DNA of 64,000 nucleotides from Pomphorhynchus laevis (Eukaryota > Acanthocephala > Palaeacanthocephala > Echinorhynchida > Pomphorhynchidae). A program made the position numbers and the translations under genes. The notes under the pieces are model-generated. The model was not told where the DNA came from. It was given only the letters and a program-made list of their open reading frames with translations, and searched no databases. This document shows, one piece after another, positions 1 through 12,052 of this stretch; the first letter of the stretch is position 1, and the number at the start of each line of letters is the position of its first letter. The stretch spans positions 1 through 64,000 of the forward strand of contig WNNJ02002826.1 of NCBI GenBank assembly GCA_012934845.2. The letters run 5' to 3'.

Positions 1-545
1 AACTATTGGATTTGAAATTGCTAGGTCTAGCTCGGATTGCCTACTCGCACCAAGATCAAAGCGATTTTTCCAATTCAGAACAGGCAGTTTAATTATTAGT
101 TTTACGATCTTGTAGGGTTGACTACTGTACAAATTAGTGTTTAATGGCCCATTTGCTGAAACCTTTATAATGTAAAATATTATTGTATAATAAAAATATA
201 TTAATAAAAAAATTATTTCGCGTTATTTTTAATTTATAAATAGTATAAAAAACGTAGACTCGGTTAGTTGATTTAATTGGTTTAATTTCGTTAAAATTCA
301 GTAATTTCCGATAACTATCAGTAAATACGTGAACAGGAAAGCAGGTATGTATACAATAATCAAATGCAGTATAAATTAACAAAATATTTACAAATAATAA
401 AAAATACGTAGACTCAGTTAGCTGGTATGATTCTTAACAAAAAATAAAACTATTTCACTATTTTTATGAACCTTTAATAATACACAATTTATTAAAGTAA
501 AAATTGGATGTCATCATGAGAAGCTGCTGTTTTATCAAGTTTCAC
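1..545. repeat. AT-rich non-coding stretch with a dispersed short repeat
   Basis: No convincing coding sequence is seen. The stretch holds two direct copies of a short motif, ACGTAGACTC(A/G)GTTAG, near 251-268 and 405-422. The same motif recurs inverted near 54783-54808 and in degraded form near 55681-55700, both inside ATG4 introns. It is therefore a dispersed repeat, probably the end of a small non-autonomous element. Confidence 0.5.
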
Positions 546-559
546 CAACTATTCATCAA

Positions 560-1016
560 TCCAGCATAACGGCGTGGCCAAACACGTGCTAATAAATATG
601 CCTTGTCTGCGATATATCCGTGACAAGCGAGATCTCTCTCTTGTTTGGAAAATTCTGCATACTAAAGATCATCCACTGTCACATCTACTGCAACTGAGAG
701 GTCAACCTTCTCTTCGCGGACACCCCCTGATGCTGAAAACACAAAGGTACATGCATGCAGTTTCCTGCTTTGCCAAACGAGTCGTACGATCTTGGAATTC
801 GCTTCAGAGTGCGACCGTTTTGTCGTCTACTGCTTCAAGTTTTTGCGCCCTACTGGATGATGACCCTTCCTTCTCAAGACAACGGTGGGATTTTCAGTAG
901 TTTATCTGATGAGGGAGGGACAAAACGACTCTTATTCTTTTTATTCTTTTTATTTTGTGAAGCAACTTGTAAAGAGCCTCGGCTCAATTCGTTGTCAATT
1001 TTTTTTTTTTTTTTAA
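560..1016 (+). mobile_element. CR1-like LINE, 3'-end fragment
   Basis: An open stretch at 574-900 matches the carboxy-terminal tail of the CR1-like element at 3.4-7.6 kb. Shared features are the leucine-rich segment, an RGHPL..LKT block (RGHHLTLKT in the other copy) and the R..SWN.L motif typical of the end of LINE reverse transcriptases. After the stop a short 3' UTR has a GAGCC-tc-GGCTC hairpin at about 974-985 and ends in a T-rich run near 1001-1015. Endonuclease and polymerase domains are absent, so this is a 5'-truncated dead copy. Confidence 0.75.
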
Positions 1017-1029
1017 TATATTATTAATT

Positions 1030-2806
1030 ACAACATATGGTTCCCTCAAATGGGCCAATATACATTTAACATTGTTATGTATTATTATTTATTCTAAAAC
1101 ATTAGAATCATCCATCCGTTCGGATCCACGACTATATGGGTGACCCCTAGTCGACCGGCACCCTCTGATTGCATGTGAGGCAGCACGACACAGCAGCAAA
1201 CTTATGGACCTTCTGAGGCCACACAGGCATTCAGCATAGCTTTTATTCCCACGTGATGAACGCAATCGAGCAATTGTCCTGAGCAAAACCATGGCGTCGG
1301 GTCCCGCAGCACCAGAAGCCGTGAACACCAGCGGCATAAATCTACTCCTTTCGATATCGATGATACGTTCCGCGTATTTTGATCTTTTTCTCGCTTCATG
1401 AAAATCAAATGCAGCTTTTCTCGTAGACGCACACGATGGAGCAAAATGGTTGAAAACCGTAACGTCAAAGAACGTTCGCTCATATCTGGCGTCAGAAAGC
1501 CCAATGCAGACGATGTCGAGTCGCGCGTCGTCACTTCGACAAGTGACCCGATGATCAAAACAGTGATCACTATCTACCCGTTGTAATATCGGTTCGACAC
1601 CAACCCCAGTACACACCTGTGATATTTCGGTGGCCAAGAAATCGCGTAAGGCGTTATGCCTTGTTATTACAACACCTCCTCGCTTGCACGAAAGCAAATG
1701 TGGGAGTTTCGCATCATCACCACACACACTTGTCCTTGGGAATCCCGATAGGGTCAAATCCATATCGCAACGCAAGAGCATCTCTGAATTCATGTGGACA
1801 CAAATGACTGAATTCAGCTTTCACTGGAACTGCACTAATCCAAGAGGAAGCACCCTGTCCCAGTGCAAATTCCAGGGCTTGATGCATTGAGGCGGGTAAG
1901 ATTGATCGAATGTATGCCAAACGCTCATCCACAACTTTTTGTCGTTCTTGATTCAACTCTTTTGTCAAGTTATTCTGAGCATCCCTGAGAAGATCACCTT
2001 GTAGCCCACTATCAAATGTTTTACAAAATTTTTTCGAGCTTTCGAACTCGGTCAAAGCTGCGCTTACTGGATCAACAATGCCCATTCCACCTTTTGAAAT
2101 TGGTGACGAAATCAACGCGTGCATAACTGAGTTTAGATCTTGATCGAAAAGTGAGGGAGCCAAACCACTGAATATAGTATCCCGTAAGTACAAATACAGA
2201 TCCGTTTCACTTGGTGTCGATCTCATAAAGTGTGTCCATTTCCATTGTATTGACTTATTGAATCCTGAGAAAGCAGCATGGGGATCAAATCGTGATACAG
2301 TAGATATACGAGAAACAAGCTCAGTCCACTTTAATATTTTAATTTTTGTAATTTCCTTTACAAATTCGCCTGAACCAATTGGCGCACGAAGCACCTCGAT
2401 GCCATCGAACCGTGTCTCAATGTCTGCGGGAAGTGGATACACCCCTTCGGATTGCGGATGAAGGAGCATCTTGGTTTTGCTAGGGTTCACATTATATCCA
2501 AATTTTGGTCCTTGGATTTGGAGAAGTTGCCATACACGCAACAGATCCTCAGGCAAACCTACAAAATTCGCATCGTCAGCAAACCAACGCTGAACAATGT
2601 TTGGCACGACTTGCTTGATCATACTTATCAATGGTAAGGATGCCATTGCGAAGGCAGCCATGGCTAAGGGATCTCCCTGGGTTACTCCCTCGCACGATGC
2701 TAAAGATCCACCACCAAGTACCAGTTCTGCGTCGCCCGCATAAATGTTAGATAAGGACTGTGCTAGCCCAGGGCAAGTGTGTTTGATATTGTGTAAATTA
2801 ATATCA
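1030..2806 (-). mobile_element. LINE with REL-type endonuclease, 5'-truncated copy (R-a)
   Basis: On the minus strand the reading runs from about 2806 to 1089 through a reverse transcriptase (motif B as EGVTQGDPLAM, motif C as RWFADDANF). A GGMGIVDP thumb motif follows, then a carboxy-terminal CCHC-like knuckle (CVCG..H..SCKRGG) with RHNALRD. The last part is a PD-(D/E)xK-like nuclease block (ARLDIV ... ERTFFDVTVF). This order, RT then CCHC then restriction-like endonuclease, is that of R2/CRE-type LINEs. One frameshift near 1720-1790 joins two open frames (2661-1717 and 1793-1089). The amino-terminal RT motifs are missing, so it is a dead copy. The exact clade is not assigned. Confidence 0.8.
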
Positions 2807-2819
2807 AATTATACAATTA

Positions 2820-2850
2820 TACAACGAATATTAATCAATATTCGTTGTCA
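2820..2850. repeat. 12-bp inverted repeat hairpin
   Basis: ACAACGAATATT and its reverse complement are separated by four bases. It lies just outside the 5'-truncated end of the neighbouring REL-type LINE. Confidence 0.6.
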
Positions 2851-2894
2851 ATTAATAATAATATTCTAATTTGAGAATTTGACAATTTCTTATT

Positions 2895-3110
2895 TCGTTC
2901 AATATTTATTATTATAACAAACAGCAGCAAATATGCTACAAGTTCGTGACGCTTACAAAATATGATGATAAAAGCGTCAATAAATAAAGAATTCAATACA
3001 AAAAGTCGCAAATTCCTTTTCTCGGCTTCGATGGCTTTCTTGATAGCATCACTAGATATACTAAGAGAGATATTCAGGCACATTATTGTATTTCACTCAT
3101 TAATTACCCT
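2895..3110 (-). mobile_element. Probable CR1-like LINE 3' tail
   Basis: The minus-strand end (TTTGCTGCTGTTTGTTATAA) closely resembles the 3' terminus of the CR1-like LINE at about 3.4 kb (TTTGCTGCTGTTGTATTTAA). Both end in TTA-rich repeats. The upstream ~150 bp shows no clear RT motif, so only the extreme 3' end is recognised. An 82-codon frame here has no recognisable family. Confidence 0.4.
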
Positions 3111-3478
3111 GGTTGCAAATTAATAGTGAACAGGAATTCTTGTAGGCTTTATTAATTTTCACACATGCCCACGATTTTCTCGTCTGTCATTCACGGATAG
3201 AGACCCTAAAAGCCATAAAAAACAATTTTGACTGTAGTTGATAAATCAATAGCCGATTTGCGATATTTTAAGATGCAGAGACTTAGAGATATCACACGTT
3301 CAGCGAATCTCAAATTGGAGAAATTCAGAATCATGCGTGACTAATATATTGGTTATAATATATTGGTAATCATTCGATTACCAATATATTATTATTAAAT
3401 ACAACAGCAGCAAAAGAGCGTAGAGCTCGTACAGGCTGGGTACAGGGTTAAAAAAATATCAATGAAAATCCGATTGTT

Positions 3479-6233
3479 TTAAGTTAGTACATTCTTCAGA
3501 TTTCTCTTGAAGGACAAAATACTGGAGGCCGAAACCACTTGACTTGGTAGCTTATTCCAGCTTTTCCACGTTCGGTTGACAATTGTGTTAAATCTTCTTC
3601 GTGGACGAATGTGGGTCTTTAACGTGAGGTGATGTCCCCTCAATCTGTTTGAATTTCGAAGTTCGAACAGTTTGCGACAAACATGTTCCCTCTGCCCTTT
3701 TTGAACATTAAGCGCTGTCCACACAAACATTAAATCAGATGACTTTAAAGATTTCTTCACTGTGGTCACACCAAGTGCGTGAAGTCGAAAAATGAATGAG
3801 AGCTTGCGTTGGCTGGGTACAAGATGTGTGGCCTTGCGTAATATGGATTCGTACAGGTTCATCTCTGTCGTAGTTTGAGGGTGACAGGCAGGTGAAGCGT
3901 ATCTCATTAAAGATAAGACATAAGCATTGTAAATTAACTTAAAACTGGATGCGTCAAGCTGGCCAATGGTCCTTCTAATAAGTCCTAAAATTCGACGGCA
4001 TTTAGCAACTGTGTGACTGGTATGTGGGATGGTCGATAAGCTTCTATTTACGATCACTCCAAGGTCTTGAAATTGGAGAACTGTTTCAATTTCTCTTCCG
4101 TCAATGGTATATGATGAATTGATGTGTAGATGTCCGATGCGCATATGTTTTGACTTATCGGGGTTTAATACCAGTCCCCGTTGATTACACCATACCTTAA
4201 TATTATCAATGTCTCTCTGGAGTATCATTGGATCTCGGCTATCGATTATTGGTCGCCAAATTTTCAAGTCGTCGGCATATAAACCACATGGACTCGAAAT
4301 AGCTGTAGTAAGCTCGTTGATGTAAATAATGAAGAGCAATGGACTGAGTACCGATCCCTGAGGAACACCGCGTCCAGGATTTCTTGTTTTTGACATTTGT
4401 TTATTAGCCAATACAGTAATCTTCCGATTTCTAAGGAAGGAGTTAATCCAATTTAGGAGGGTTCCTCTGATGCCATACTGTTCCAGCGTAATAAGGAGGA
4501 CATCATAGTATATCCGATCAAATGCTTTGCTGAGGTCGAAAAACAAAACATCAACACTAACTCCAGCCTCGGCATATCTGGTCCAATCACTCCTCGCAAG
4601 TATGAGGTTTGTGACAGTAGATCTTCCTGGGCGGAAACCATGCTGGTTGTCGCAGAGTACTTGGTTATCTTCTAGGTGCCCGATGATTCCGTTTAAAAAG
4701 CAGTTTCTCTAGCACTTTACAAGCAACGCAGGTAAGGTTTATGGGCCGATAGTTGCTTGCTAGATTATGGTCACCTTTTTTGTGGAGGTCGGATTATAGA
4801 ACATTTCCAATCTGATGGTATACAGCCTGTTGACAAGGAGAAATCGAATATGGTGTGTAAAGGTTCATATATTACTGGTGCAAGTTCCCGAAGAAGAATT
4901 GGAGGAATATTGTCTGGTCCTGCCGCAATTGATCGTGGTAGCTTTAGAAGTTCGTTAAGAACCTCAAATTTATCAAATGGAGTAAATTCGTAACACGGAT
5001 ATTGAGCAGTGGAGAATCTGGGGCAATACTGACAGGTAGGACTCTCTAGCGTGAATTGATCTAGGAAAATATTGGCAATTGCTTTGTCATCAGATGTGAG
5101 CTCACCGGTTTCCATAAATATAGAGTTAATCTCAGACGTAGTTGATTTTAATGAGCTGATATGTTTGAACAATTTACTGGGATATCTTTTTGATGATCGA
5201 CAAAGATTGGAAACGAAGCACCTGCGTTTCTGACGTTTGAGTGCCGTAACTTGATTTCGTAATTCCTTGTAATCGGTCCAAGAACAATTCTGTTCTTTGA
5301 ATTTTTTGTAAATTTTGTCTCTTGTCTTAATCATTTGTTTAATCTGCGAGTCAAACCAAATGGGAGTTTTGTGGGATGTGCGCTGACGTTTTAAAGGGGA
5401 GAAGTAATTTAGAGCATTGATCAAAGTAGATTTGAAATTTTCCCAGCACTGATCTATGCCAATTTCATATGGATTAGGCCATTGAATGTTTCGAATAGCT
5501 TGCGTCATACTTGCGAAATTCGCTTTGAAGGGATTCAATTCGGGTTTTGCCGAGGGGGCTGTTTTAAAGAGACTGACAGAAAGCGCCAGCCTAATGACAC
5601 AATGATCACTGTGGCCAATAGGGGGCTGAGAGAGATTTCATCAATTGTGGGTTCCCCTCGTGATAAGCAGAGGTCTAAAATGGCAGATGATTGCTTCCTC
5701 CTTCTAGTGGGTTCGTGAATATGCTGGGTTAGATTGAGATCGTTGAACGTATCAAGGAGATTGGATGATTCAACATCACAACCATGTGTCGAAGTATATA
5801 GGTCCCAATTGACATGAGGCATATTGAAATCTCCTAGGATAATGATCGGTGATAAGCTTGTTAGGTGATGTCGTAAAGAGATGCCAATCTTTTCAGTTGC
5901 GGAGCGCGGAGATCGGTAAAATAAACCGATTTTTAGTTTCTGTCTATCAGGAGAAGATACTGTTGCCCACAGATATTCGTTGTATGAATAATCTGATACA
6001 ATGCTGTGCTCGATGATGGTTAACGGTTGCTTGACGTATAATATAACTCCACCTCCTTTTGAGGCGGTTCGATCCGATCGTATAACAAAGTAGCCTGGGA
6101 TTGAGATTTCATTATCAGATATATCGTTGTTAAGCCAGGTTTCGCTCAATGCTATGATGTTTGTGTTCATTGAATTAACGAGACACGATATTTCGTCAAA
6201 TTTGTTGTACATGCTTAAACAGTTAGAGTACAT
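3479..6233 (-). pseudogene. CR1-like LINE ORF2 (APE endonuclease and reverse transcriptase), frameshifted
   Basis: The first part (6233-5535) is an APE-type endonuclease with LSETWL, GGGVILYV, ILGDFNMPHVNWD and ILDLCLSR motifs. The middle part (5538-4771) is the linker and the start of the polymerase (AAGPDNIPPILLREL). The last part (4546-3479) holds RT motifs FFDLSKAFD, GVPQGSVLSPLLF and LYADDLKIW and the carboxy-terminal tail. Frame changes near 5540, between 4771 and 4650, and near 4550 break the protein. It would nick DNA and copy element RNA by target-primed reverse transcription if intact. Confidence 0.8.
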
Positions 6234-6304
6234 GATGGAAATATTATTTTGAGAGTAACGGCAGTGGTGTGGTGTCGCTGTTGGTGTTGAAATTGGATTG
6301 ATGT

Positions 6305-7549
6305 TTACGTGGTGGATGCACGAATCTGTGCGGCGGAGAGTGTCGATGGAACGGTTAGACGGATTCCGAGGCTGAATCGCGTATTTACCCTTCGCCGCAC
6401 AACTTGAAAATTTTTCACAATTAGATTTTTTTCACCGTTTTGAATTCTTTGTTGAAGCTCTTTCCTTGCAGATTTCAATCTGTTTCTATCTTCAGTGCTG
6501 AGGTCAGGTAGAAGTCTGATACTGGAGCCCCTTAACTTAAAGGAATTCTTGATGATTTGCTTACTAGTCTCGGGGCTATCAACAACAACTTTCAAAAGCC
6601 TTGGTTTGGTACCATCTTGTTTCTTCCCAATGCGAAAGAGGTGTATTACCTGTCTATTTTGTTCGACTGATATTTCTGTTGGGAGAACAGTTGAAAGAAC
6701 TTGCTTTACTGAATCAACATCATGTTTAATCCGGATGAGACTGTTTGGACTCGGTGATTCATTTAAATTTACAATAATGAAACATTTATCCCGATCGAAT
6801 GTTCGGCGTTTATGTCGTTTAGGCTCAGATAGAATAGGTATATTGGGGTTATCAGTGTTGTTTACAGTGGAATTGGTATGATTTATCATTTGTTTGAGTG
6901 TTCCATCCATTTTATATAGACTATGGGTTGTTTGAGGACAATAAAAAGTTGGGAGTGCTGTGTGATGTGGTGCTTCTGTGTTTGTTTCCGGCCTTGGATG
7001 TGTTTTCTGAGTGATATGGAATGTTTGTTTCTGTGTATCCTTGTGAGAAATGATGGAATTCTCTAGATTTGACTAATCCAGGAAATCGGATTTAAGGTTA
7101 AATAAGGAAGTTTCAAGGGTTGTTGCCTTTACGATTCGCGATCTTGCATGTCCTCGTGTCCAAACTCGAGTAGGGGTAGATTTCCGGAATATTGAAGTAT
7201 CAGATGTTGCCGTTATGTTGATCGGGGCGATTTCATTGTCTAGTGAAGGTATTGTATCTTGCTCGAATACTTCACATGTATAAGGGATATCTGATCGTAA
7301 TGGTTTATCAGTGTCTTCGGTTAGTGAGCGTAGATCGTTAATAGTCTTATTTAAATTTGCAATTGCAAGAGCTGCACAGAAACCACAATAGAAATTGCGA
7401 CTCGTCATTGTTTGAGAACTGTCTGAGGGGAAGCTTACTTTGGTCCATATCGTGCAGCCGTGAGAGTCACATGCCACTTCATTATCTGCGTACCCAACCG
7501 ACTTTGTTGTATTGTTGTGTTTCGCTTGCTTGTTGGTCTTCTTTGTCAT
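6305..7549 (-). pseudogene. CR1-like LINE ORF1 (Cys domain plus RRM-like), one in-frame stop
   Basis: The ATG at 7549 opens a frame with an N-terminal cysteine domain (CDSHGC..IW, then FYCGFC, spacing C-x4-C-x22-C-x2-C). A low-complexity linker with an RVWTRGHARSR block follows. A single TAG at 7073-7075 stops the frame, but the same frame stays open on the other side to 6305. That distal part contains an RRM-like nucleic-acid-binding region (RDKCFIIVNL ... RLLKVVVDS ... RKELQQRIQNGEKNLIVKN). Without the stop the protein would be about 414 residues. It presumably binds element RNA, as LINE ORF1 proteins do. The stop is most simply decay. Confidence 0.75.
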
Positions 7550-7570
7550 ATTTTTGTCATATAATGTGAT

Positions 7571-8085
7571 ATTGTACTGGAATTCAAATTTCCATCAATT
7601 TTTCAAACGGAAAATTCGTTATTGAATAATGGATCCGACCAACAGATTTCGTTTATTGCGGTATCAATGGAATTTGATTTAAATTTCAATTTGAAATTGT
7701 AAGAACTTATTATAATCAAGACAATTTTAAATTCTTTAATCGTTGAAGTAATCGTTGTAATCGATATAATCGTTGTAAACCTTTTTATCTCAAATGTAAG
7801 ATTTATAATAACCAAGACTTATGTTCCTCATTGTATCGAAATTCCACACCAGGTTGCAATCGAGGGTGAATAGTCTAGACAAGTTTTTAGTGAAGTCTAG
7901 AAAAGTTTTTAGTGAACAGTCTAGAAAAGTTTTCCTAATATATCTAATGTGGAAATTAGTTTTTAAGCTGCTGGTTATCATCACACCAAAATATTTGAAT
8001 TAACCCACTCGGCCTATCTGAATTGAACTTATCTGAATTGAACCAATCTGATACGATGAGTTGATTAAAGAACAATGAACATGTG
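7571..8085. repeat. Short tandem repeats next to the CR1-like 5' end
   Basis: No gene is seen. Near 7735-7785 the motif AATCGTTG recurs four times, possibly part of the LINE 5' UTR. Near 7872-7935 a ~22-bp unit (GTCTAGAAAAGTTTTTAGTG) occurs about three times. Confidence 0.4.
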
Positions 8086-8089
8086 CGAG

Positions 8090-8625
8090 CATTTAGAGGG
8101 GTTAACCCTCGAACCATTTTCCGATGTCCATTTTTCTAGACATGTCAGATTATCTTGAAGGATCTTAATGTCCCTTCCATCTCTAATACGCCGTCATATC
8201 TTAACATCGTCAGCATACATAACGACATCATAACGAATTACAGATGGGATATCATTGATATATACAATAAAAAGAAGTGGTGAGATAGCAGCACTCTGTG
8301 GAACATCAGAATGAATAGCGAATGTGGTGGACATATCTGCACTTACACGTACTTTGAAAGAACGTAAACTTAAGTAATTTGCAGATCAAGGCGACATACA
8401 TTGGACAAACACTATGTGACCTCAATTCGTTAATGAGACGATCATGCGGAATTGAATCGAACGCATAAGAAAAATCTACAAAAAGTACATCAGATTGAAC
8501 TCGTCCATCTAATCAAGACTGCAATGAGTTGGAAGAAATTACTTATTGTTAATCTATTTGGTCTGAAACCGTGTTGTGAGTCAGTGAGTTTTTTATCCCT
8601 TAATTTGTGAATGAGAAGATCATGA
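8090..8625 (-). mobile_element. Decayed CR1-like reverse transcriptase fragment
   Basis: On the minus strand the translation shows DVLFVDFSYAFDSIPHDRL (motif A), then after a frame change ISPLLFIVYINDIPS (motif B region) and VMYADDVKI (motif C). Stops and frameshifts are frequent. It is an old fragment of the same broad LINE group as the element at 3.4-7.6 kb but more degraded. Confidence 0.7.
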
Positions 8626-8946
8626 AATTTCTTATTTGAGCCTTAAGTTTATGTGCAAGCGGCTACATGATCATAACGGTCACTGTAAAAACACTTTAGA
8701 ACAGTAAAATATATGGTTACCGCTTATTTAAAGTATTATTTAAAATAAAGATGAGATGTCATTTAAGTACCATTTAAAATTTTTTAAGCTATAGAATCTA
8801 AGCGTGGTGAAGAACAAAATGAGAAGGGAAATAGGTCATTACAAACCTTGTACAAAAGATACAGTCTATATTTTTTGATATTTAATTATTTAAAATAATT
8901 ATAGTTGTTGAATTTTTTCTGTGAATAGTTAAAATAGTCATTTATT
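8626..8946. other. AT-rich spacer, nothing recognised
   Basis: No coding frame, repeat or RNA gene could be supported here. Confidence 0.3.
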
Positions 8947-9374
8947 ATTATACATTCAACAAAAGTTAATGTGATTCGAAAAACATTAGAGAACAGATTG
9001 GCTTTGTGGTCTACAAAAAAATATAAAGAGCTTTTTGACGAGGCCAATTATATACAAGTAGCATTTAGTGAACCTAGAAAAGATTCACATATGACGGATT
9101 GGAAAAAGAATTATGTTAGACTAATGTTACGAGGGAAAGTTGCTGTAAGTTCCGCGATTCTTGATAACAATGATTCGTCAGGTCCGCTAGGCCCTAATGT
9201 TATGGTTGAATATTCATCTGTCAAAGAAGTGCTTAAAAATCTACACCCTATCCCAGAAAATCCATATCCTGATTCTATTCTGTCATCACCAATTCATGGA
9301 GCGATCACACATCACTCTGTACGCTTCACGCAAATTGAATCAAAGCTTGTAAAAAGACTAACGGAAGTGCAGGA

Positions 9375-10650
9375 TCGTCAGGATGTGATTCGAGTCTATG
9401 GAAATTCATGCTCACAGGCTTCAAAAATAATTCACGTAACCTTGTCAGGGCTTTGGCTGAATTCACAATTCGATTAACTACTGATAAAATTCCTCCTGGT
9501 GTTCTTGATGCATTTACGACATGTAGGCTTGTCGCTATCCCGAAGAAATCCGGGGGCATAAGACCGATAGGAGTGTGTGAAGTTACGAGACGCATAGTAT
9601 GCAAAGCCATACTTGAGGTAGTAAAATTCGACTCGCAAGATGTGGCTGGAAAGAGTCAATTAGCAGCATCACAACGTGGCGGAATTGAGTTTGCTATTCA
9701 TTCCATCAAATCCGCATTTATGTCGAATAAACAACGTTGTGTTCTTGCCGTGGATGCTTTTAACGCATTTAACTCTTTAAATCGACAAGCTGCTATTCAC
9801 AATATTCAATACATTTGTCCTTCGTTGGCTTGTGTTCTTGTAAACACTTACGGAACCGACTCTCAACTAGTGCTTGGCGGTACAAGCATATTTTCTCGAG
9901 AGGGGTTCACACAAGGAGACACCTCGGCTATGGCGGCTTTTTCAATGGCCTCACTTCCGTTGATCAACAAAATTAAAAACAGTGTTCCCAGCATCACACA
10001 AGTTTGGTTTGCGGATGATGCAAACTTTGTCGGTACGATTGACGAGTTAACTATAGTATGGAATGTATTAAAAAGCAGTGGACCTCAATATGGATATTTC
10101 GTTAACGCTAAGAAAACACAATTGCTTACTCATCTATCTAAAATGAAGCAAACATGCCCATTGAAAGAAATTGGAATATCATCGGATGGTATTATGATAC
10201 TTGGCATTCCTATAGGCACTATCGAGTATGTAGATTCGGTTGCACTTGATAAATCTCAAAGTTGGACTCGTCTACTTGATCGTTTAGTAGCAATAGCCAA
10301 AGTTGATCCACATGTATCTTATATCGGTTTTACAAAATCAGTACAATGGAAATATACTCACTTTTTCAGGAATACAATATTTGAATGCGTGCATTTGTCA
10401 ACGTTGTTGACCATATTAAAAGACAAACTTTTACCATCTTTAACAAGTCGAACCTTGAATCATGATTGGTGGACAATATTGACCTCACCTCTTAAACTAG
10501 GAGGTCTAGGCGTACTAGACCCCATTTTCGCATCCACATTGGAGTATGAAAATGCACAACTAATCTGTGATACTTATGATTCTGAATATACAGGAGAAAC
10601 TCTGCGACAACTACAACCAGATGTTATAACAACGTTGATGACAGGCTGAG
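9375..10650 (+). pseudogene. REL-type LINE reverse transcriptase, long open frame
   Basis: The frame is open for more than 400 codons. It contains the finger motif (IPKKSGGIRPIGVCEVTRR), motif A (LAVDAFNAFNS), motif B (EGFTQGDTSAMAA), motif C (VWFADDANF) and the thumb segment LGGLGVLDP. The motif A and C aspartates are present. The upstream frame 8971-9360 carries the amino-terminal part and joins by a single frameshift. The frame ends where foreign sequence interrupts the element. Confidence 0.8.
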
Positions 10651-10875
10651 TTCACGAATTGTGAAGTCAGCCAAAGCCCTGACAAGGTTAGGTGAATTAT
10701 TTCCGAAGCCTGTGAGCATGAATTTCCATAGACTCGAATCAGGTGTTCAAACATGAACTTTTTTGATTTTTGTTTGCGAGTCTTTTTTTCTTTACTTTTT
10801 CTTTTTTAACAGTGCAACTGTGAGCTTTGCTCGTCTGTTTGTCGAAATAATAATAAAAAGGATTTCTTGTCAACG
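10651..10875. mobile_element. Insert with inverted REL-LINE fragment and a LINE-like 3' tail
   Basis: Bases about 10653-10745 are the reverse complement of about 9386-9478 of the same element, with roughly 8-10 differences. After this comes a T-rich stretch and a sequence resembling a CR1-like 3' end (CTGTGAGC-ttt-GCTCGTCTGTTTGTCG) followed by AATAATAATAA. The arrangement, an inverted 5' part plus a 3' tail, resembles twin priming or a chimeric insertion. Confidence 0.55.
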
Positions 10876-11582
10876 AATTAAATGTCTACAAGAACCGTTT
10901 AATTGATGTCAAACAAAAGGCTCAACAAGCAGTATTGAATACAATTAGCCATGCCACTCAGAATTGCGCTTCATCGTGGCAAAGTGCGCTTCCTCTAGCC
11001 GTTGATAACTTTCATCTGCATTTTTATGAATTTAGGGATGCCATATGTTCCAGATATGGATGGAATCCACCAGATCTAAACAAAAAACATGTATATGCGG
11101 TACAACAAATGGCATTATTCACGCATTATCATGTAAACGAGGTGGTGTACCAATAATCCGTCACAACGATATTCGGAACACGATCGCTTATGCATTATCA
11201 GAGATATGCCACGGCGTCGAAGTCGAACCAACTTTGCAAAAGATTCCAGACAGCTTAGAATTCATGAATAATTCAACAACGAAAAATAACAATGCGCGCC
11301 TAGACATTTCATGTTATGGACTACAGGACAATCGATATGAGCGGACGTTTTTTGACGTCAATGTTTTTTCAGTACATGCTCCGTCATATGCCAGCAGTTC
11401 GCCTCTCGCCGCCTTTGAATATAATAAAAATCGCAAAAACAGCAAATACAATGAAAGATTTGTCAGTGTGGAAGAAAGCAAATTTATACCGTTATTTTTT
11501 TATCATCAGAAGGAGTTGGACCGCGAGCTCTTAAGCTACTCAAGGACATTGCCTCGATATCATCGAGGTTAAACGGGATCTG

Positions 11583-12052
11583 TAAACTGGTGACGACGGA
11601 ACCTATATTACAGCCAGTTCCGCATTCCATAGATTTTGACAGATCGACTACTACGAAAGATAGAGAGGTCATAGCTGATATTTGTTGCAATGTCTATATG
11701 GGAATATCTGTGGGGGCGGTCCTTAATAGACGTGTGTGTCTTCAACAATTTAGCACCTTGATATTCCTTAGAGCGCATAACTGATCCATCTACATACCAT
11801 AAACGTCGAAAAAACGCAAAGTACACAGAAAGAATTACAAAAATTGAGCAAGCGGCATTCCACCCGATGATTTTCTCGACAGTTAGAGGAATAGGTCCTG
11901 TAGCAAACAGTGTGATTAAGCGGATTGCCACTAGATTGGCAGAAAAAGATGTAGATAGGTATGATGACTGTATAAAAATAATAAGAACAAACATTTCGAT
12001 ATCTATCGCAAAATCAGTGTCTATGACGTTAAGGAGGAAAAATAAAGTTTCA
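11583..12052 (+). mobile_element. REL-endonuclease LINE fragment R-c
   Basis: This is the carboxy-terminal nuclease end of another REL-type copy. It starts at the equivalent of VEP.LQ (TTEPILQPVP) and, after a decayed block, continues as RRKNAKYTERITKIEQAAFHP and GPVANSVIKRIATRLA. It follows directly on copy R-b and is 5' truncated and frameshifted. Confidence 0.65.

Larger units (their letters stand above)
3400..7570 (-). mobile_element. CR1-like LINE, nearly full length (family J)
   Basis: The element reads on the minus strand from a 5' UTR near 7570 through ORF1 (7549-6305) and ORF2 (from about 6233 or slightly upstream to 3479). The 3' UTR has a GAGC..GCTC hairpin and ends in TAATAATAATA near 3390-3400. 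ORF2 contains an APE-type endonuclease followed by a reverse transcriptase with SGVPQGSVL-like motif B and YADD motif C. Motif wording (FFDLSKAFD, LLFIIYIN) places it with CR1-like LINEs. A few frameshifts (near 5540, 4771 and 4650) and one ORF1 stop make it inactive. Confidence 0.85.
8963..11582 (+). mobile_element. REL-endonuclease LINE copy R-b, interrupted
   Basis: An RT region runs through 8971-10650, with a frameshift near 9358 in an A-run. Motifs include GSAGSSGCDSSLW, IRPIGVCEVTRRIVCKA, VDAFNAFNSLNRQ, TQGDTSAMAA and VWFADDANF. The copy is interrupted between about 10650 and 10880 by foreign DNA. It resumes with the CCHC knuckle (CICGTTNG..H..SCKRGG), RHNDIRN and the nuclease block ARLDISCYGL ... 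ERTFFDVNVF at 11045-11572. The domain order is as in the copy at 1.0-2.8 kb. It is inactive because of frameshifts and the insertion. Confidence 0.8.

Noticed and set aside
134-382. 82-codon minus-strand frame at the window start
   Set aside because: AT-rich, no motif, overlaps a dispersed repeat; most likely chance.
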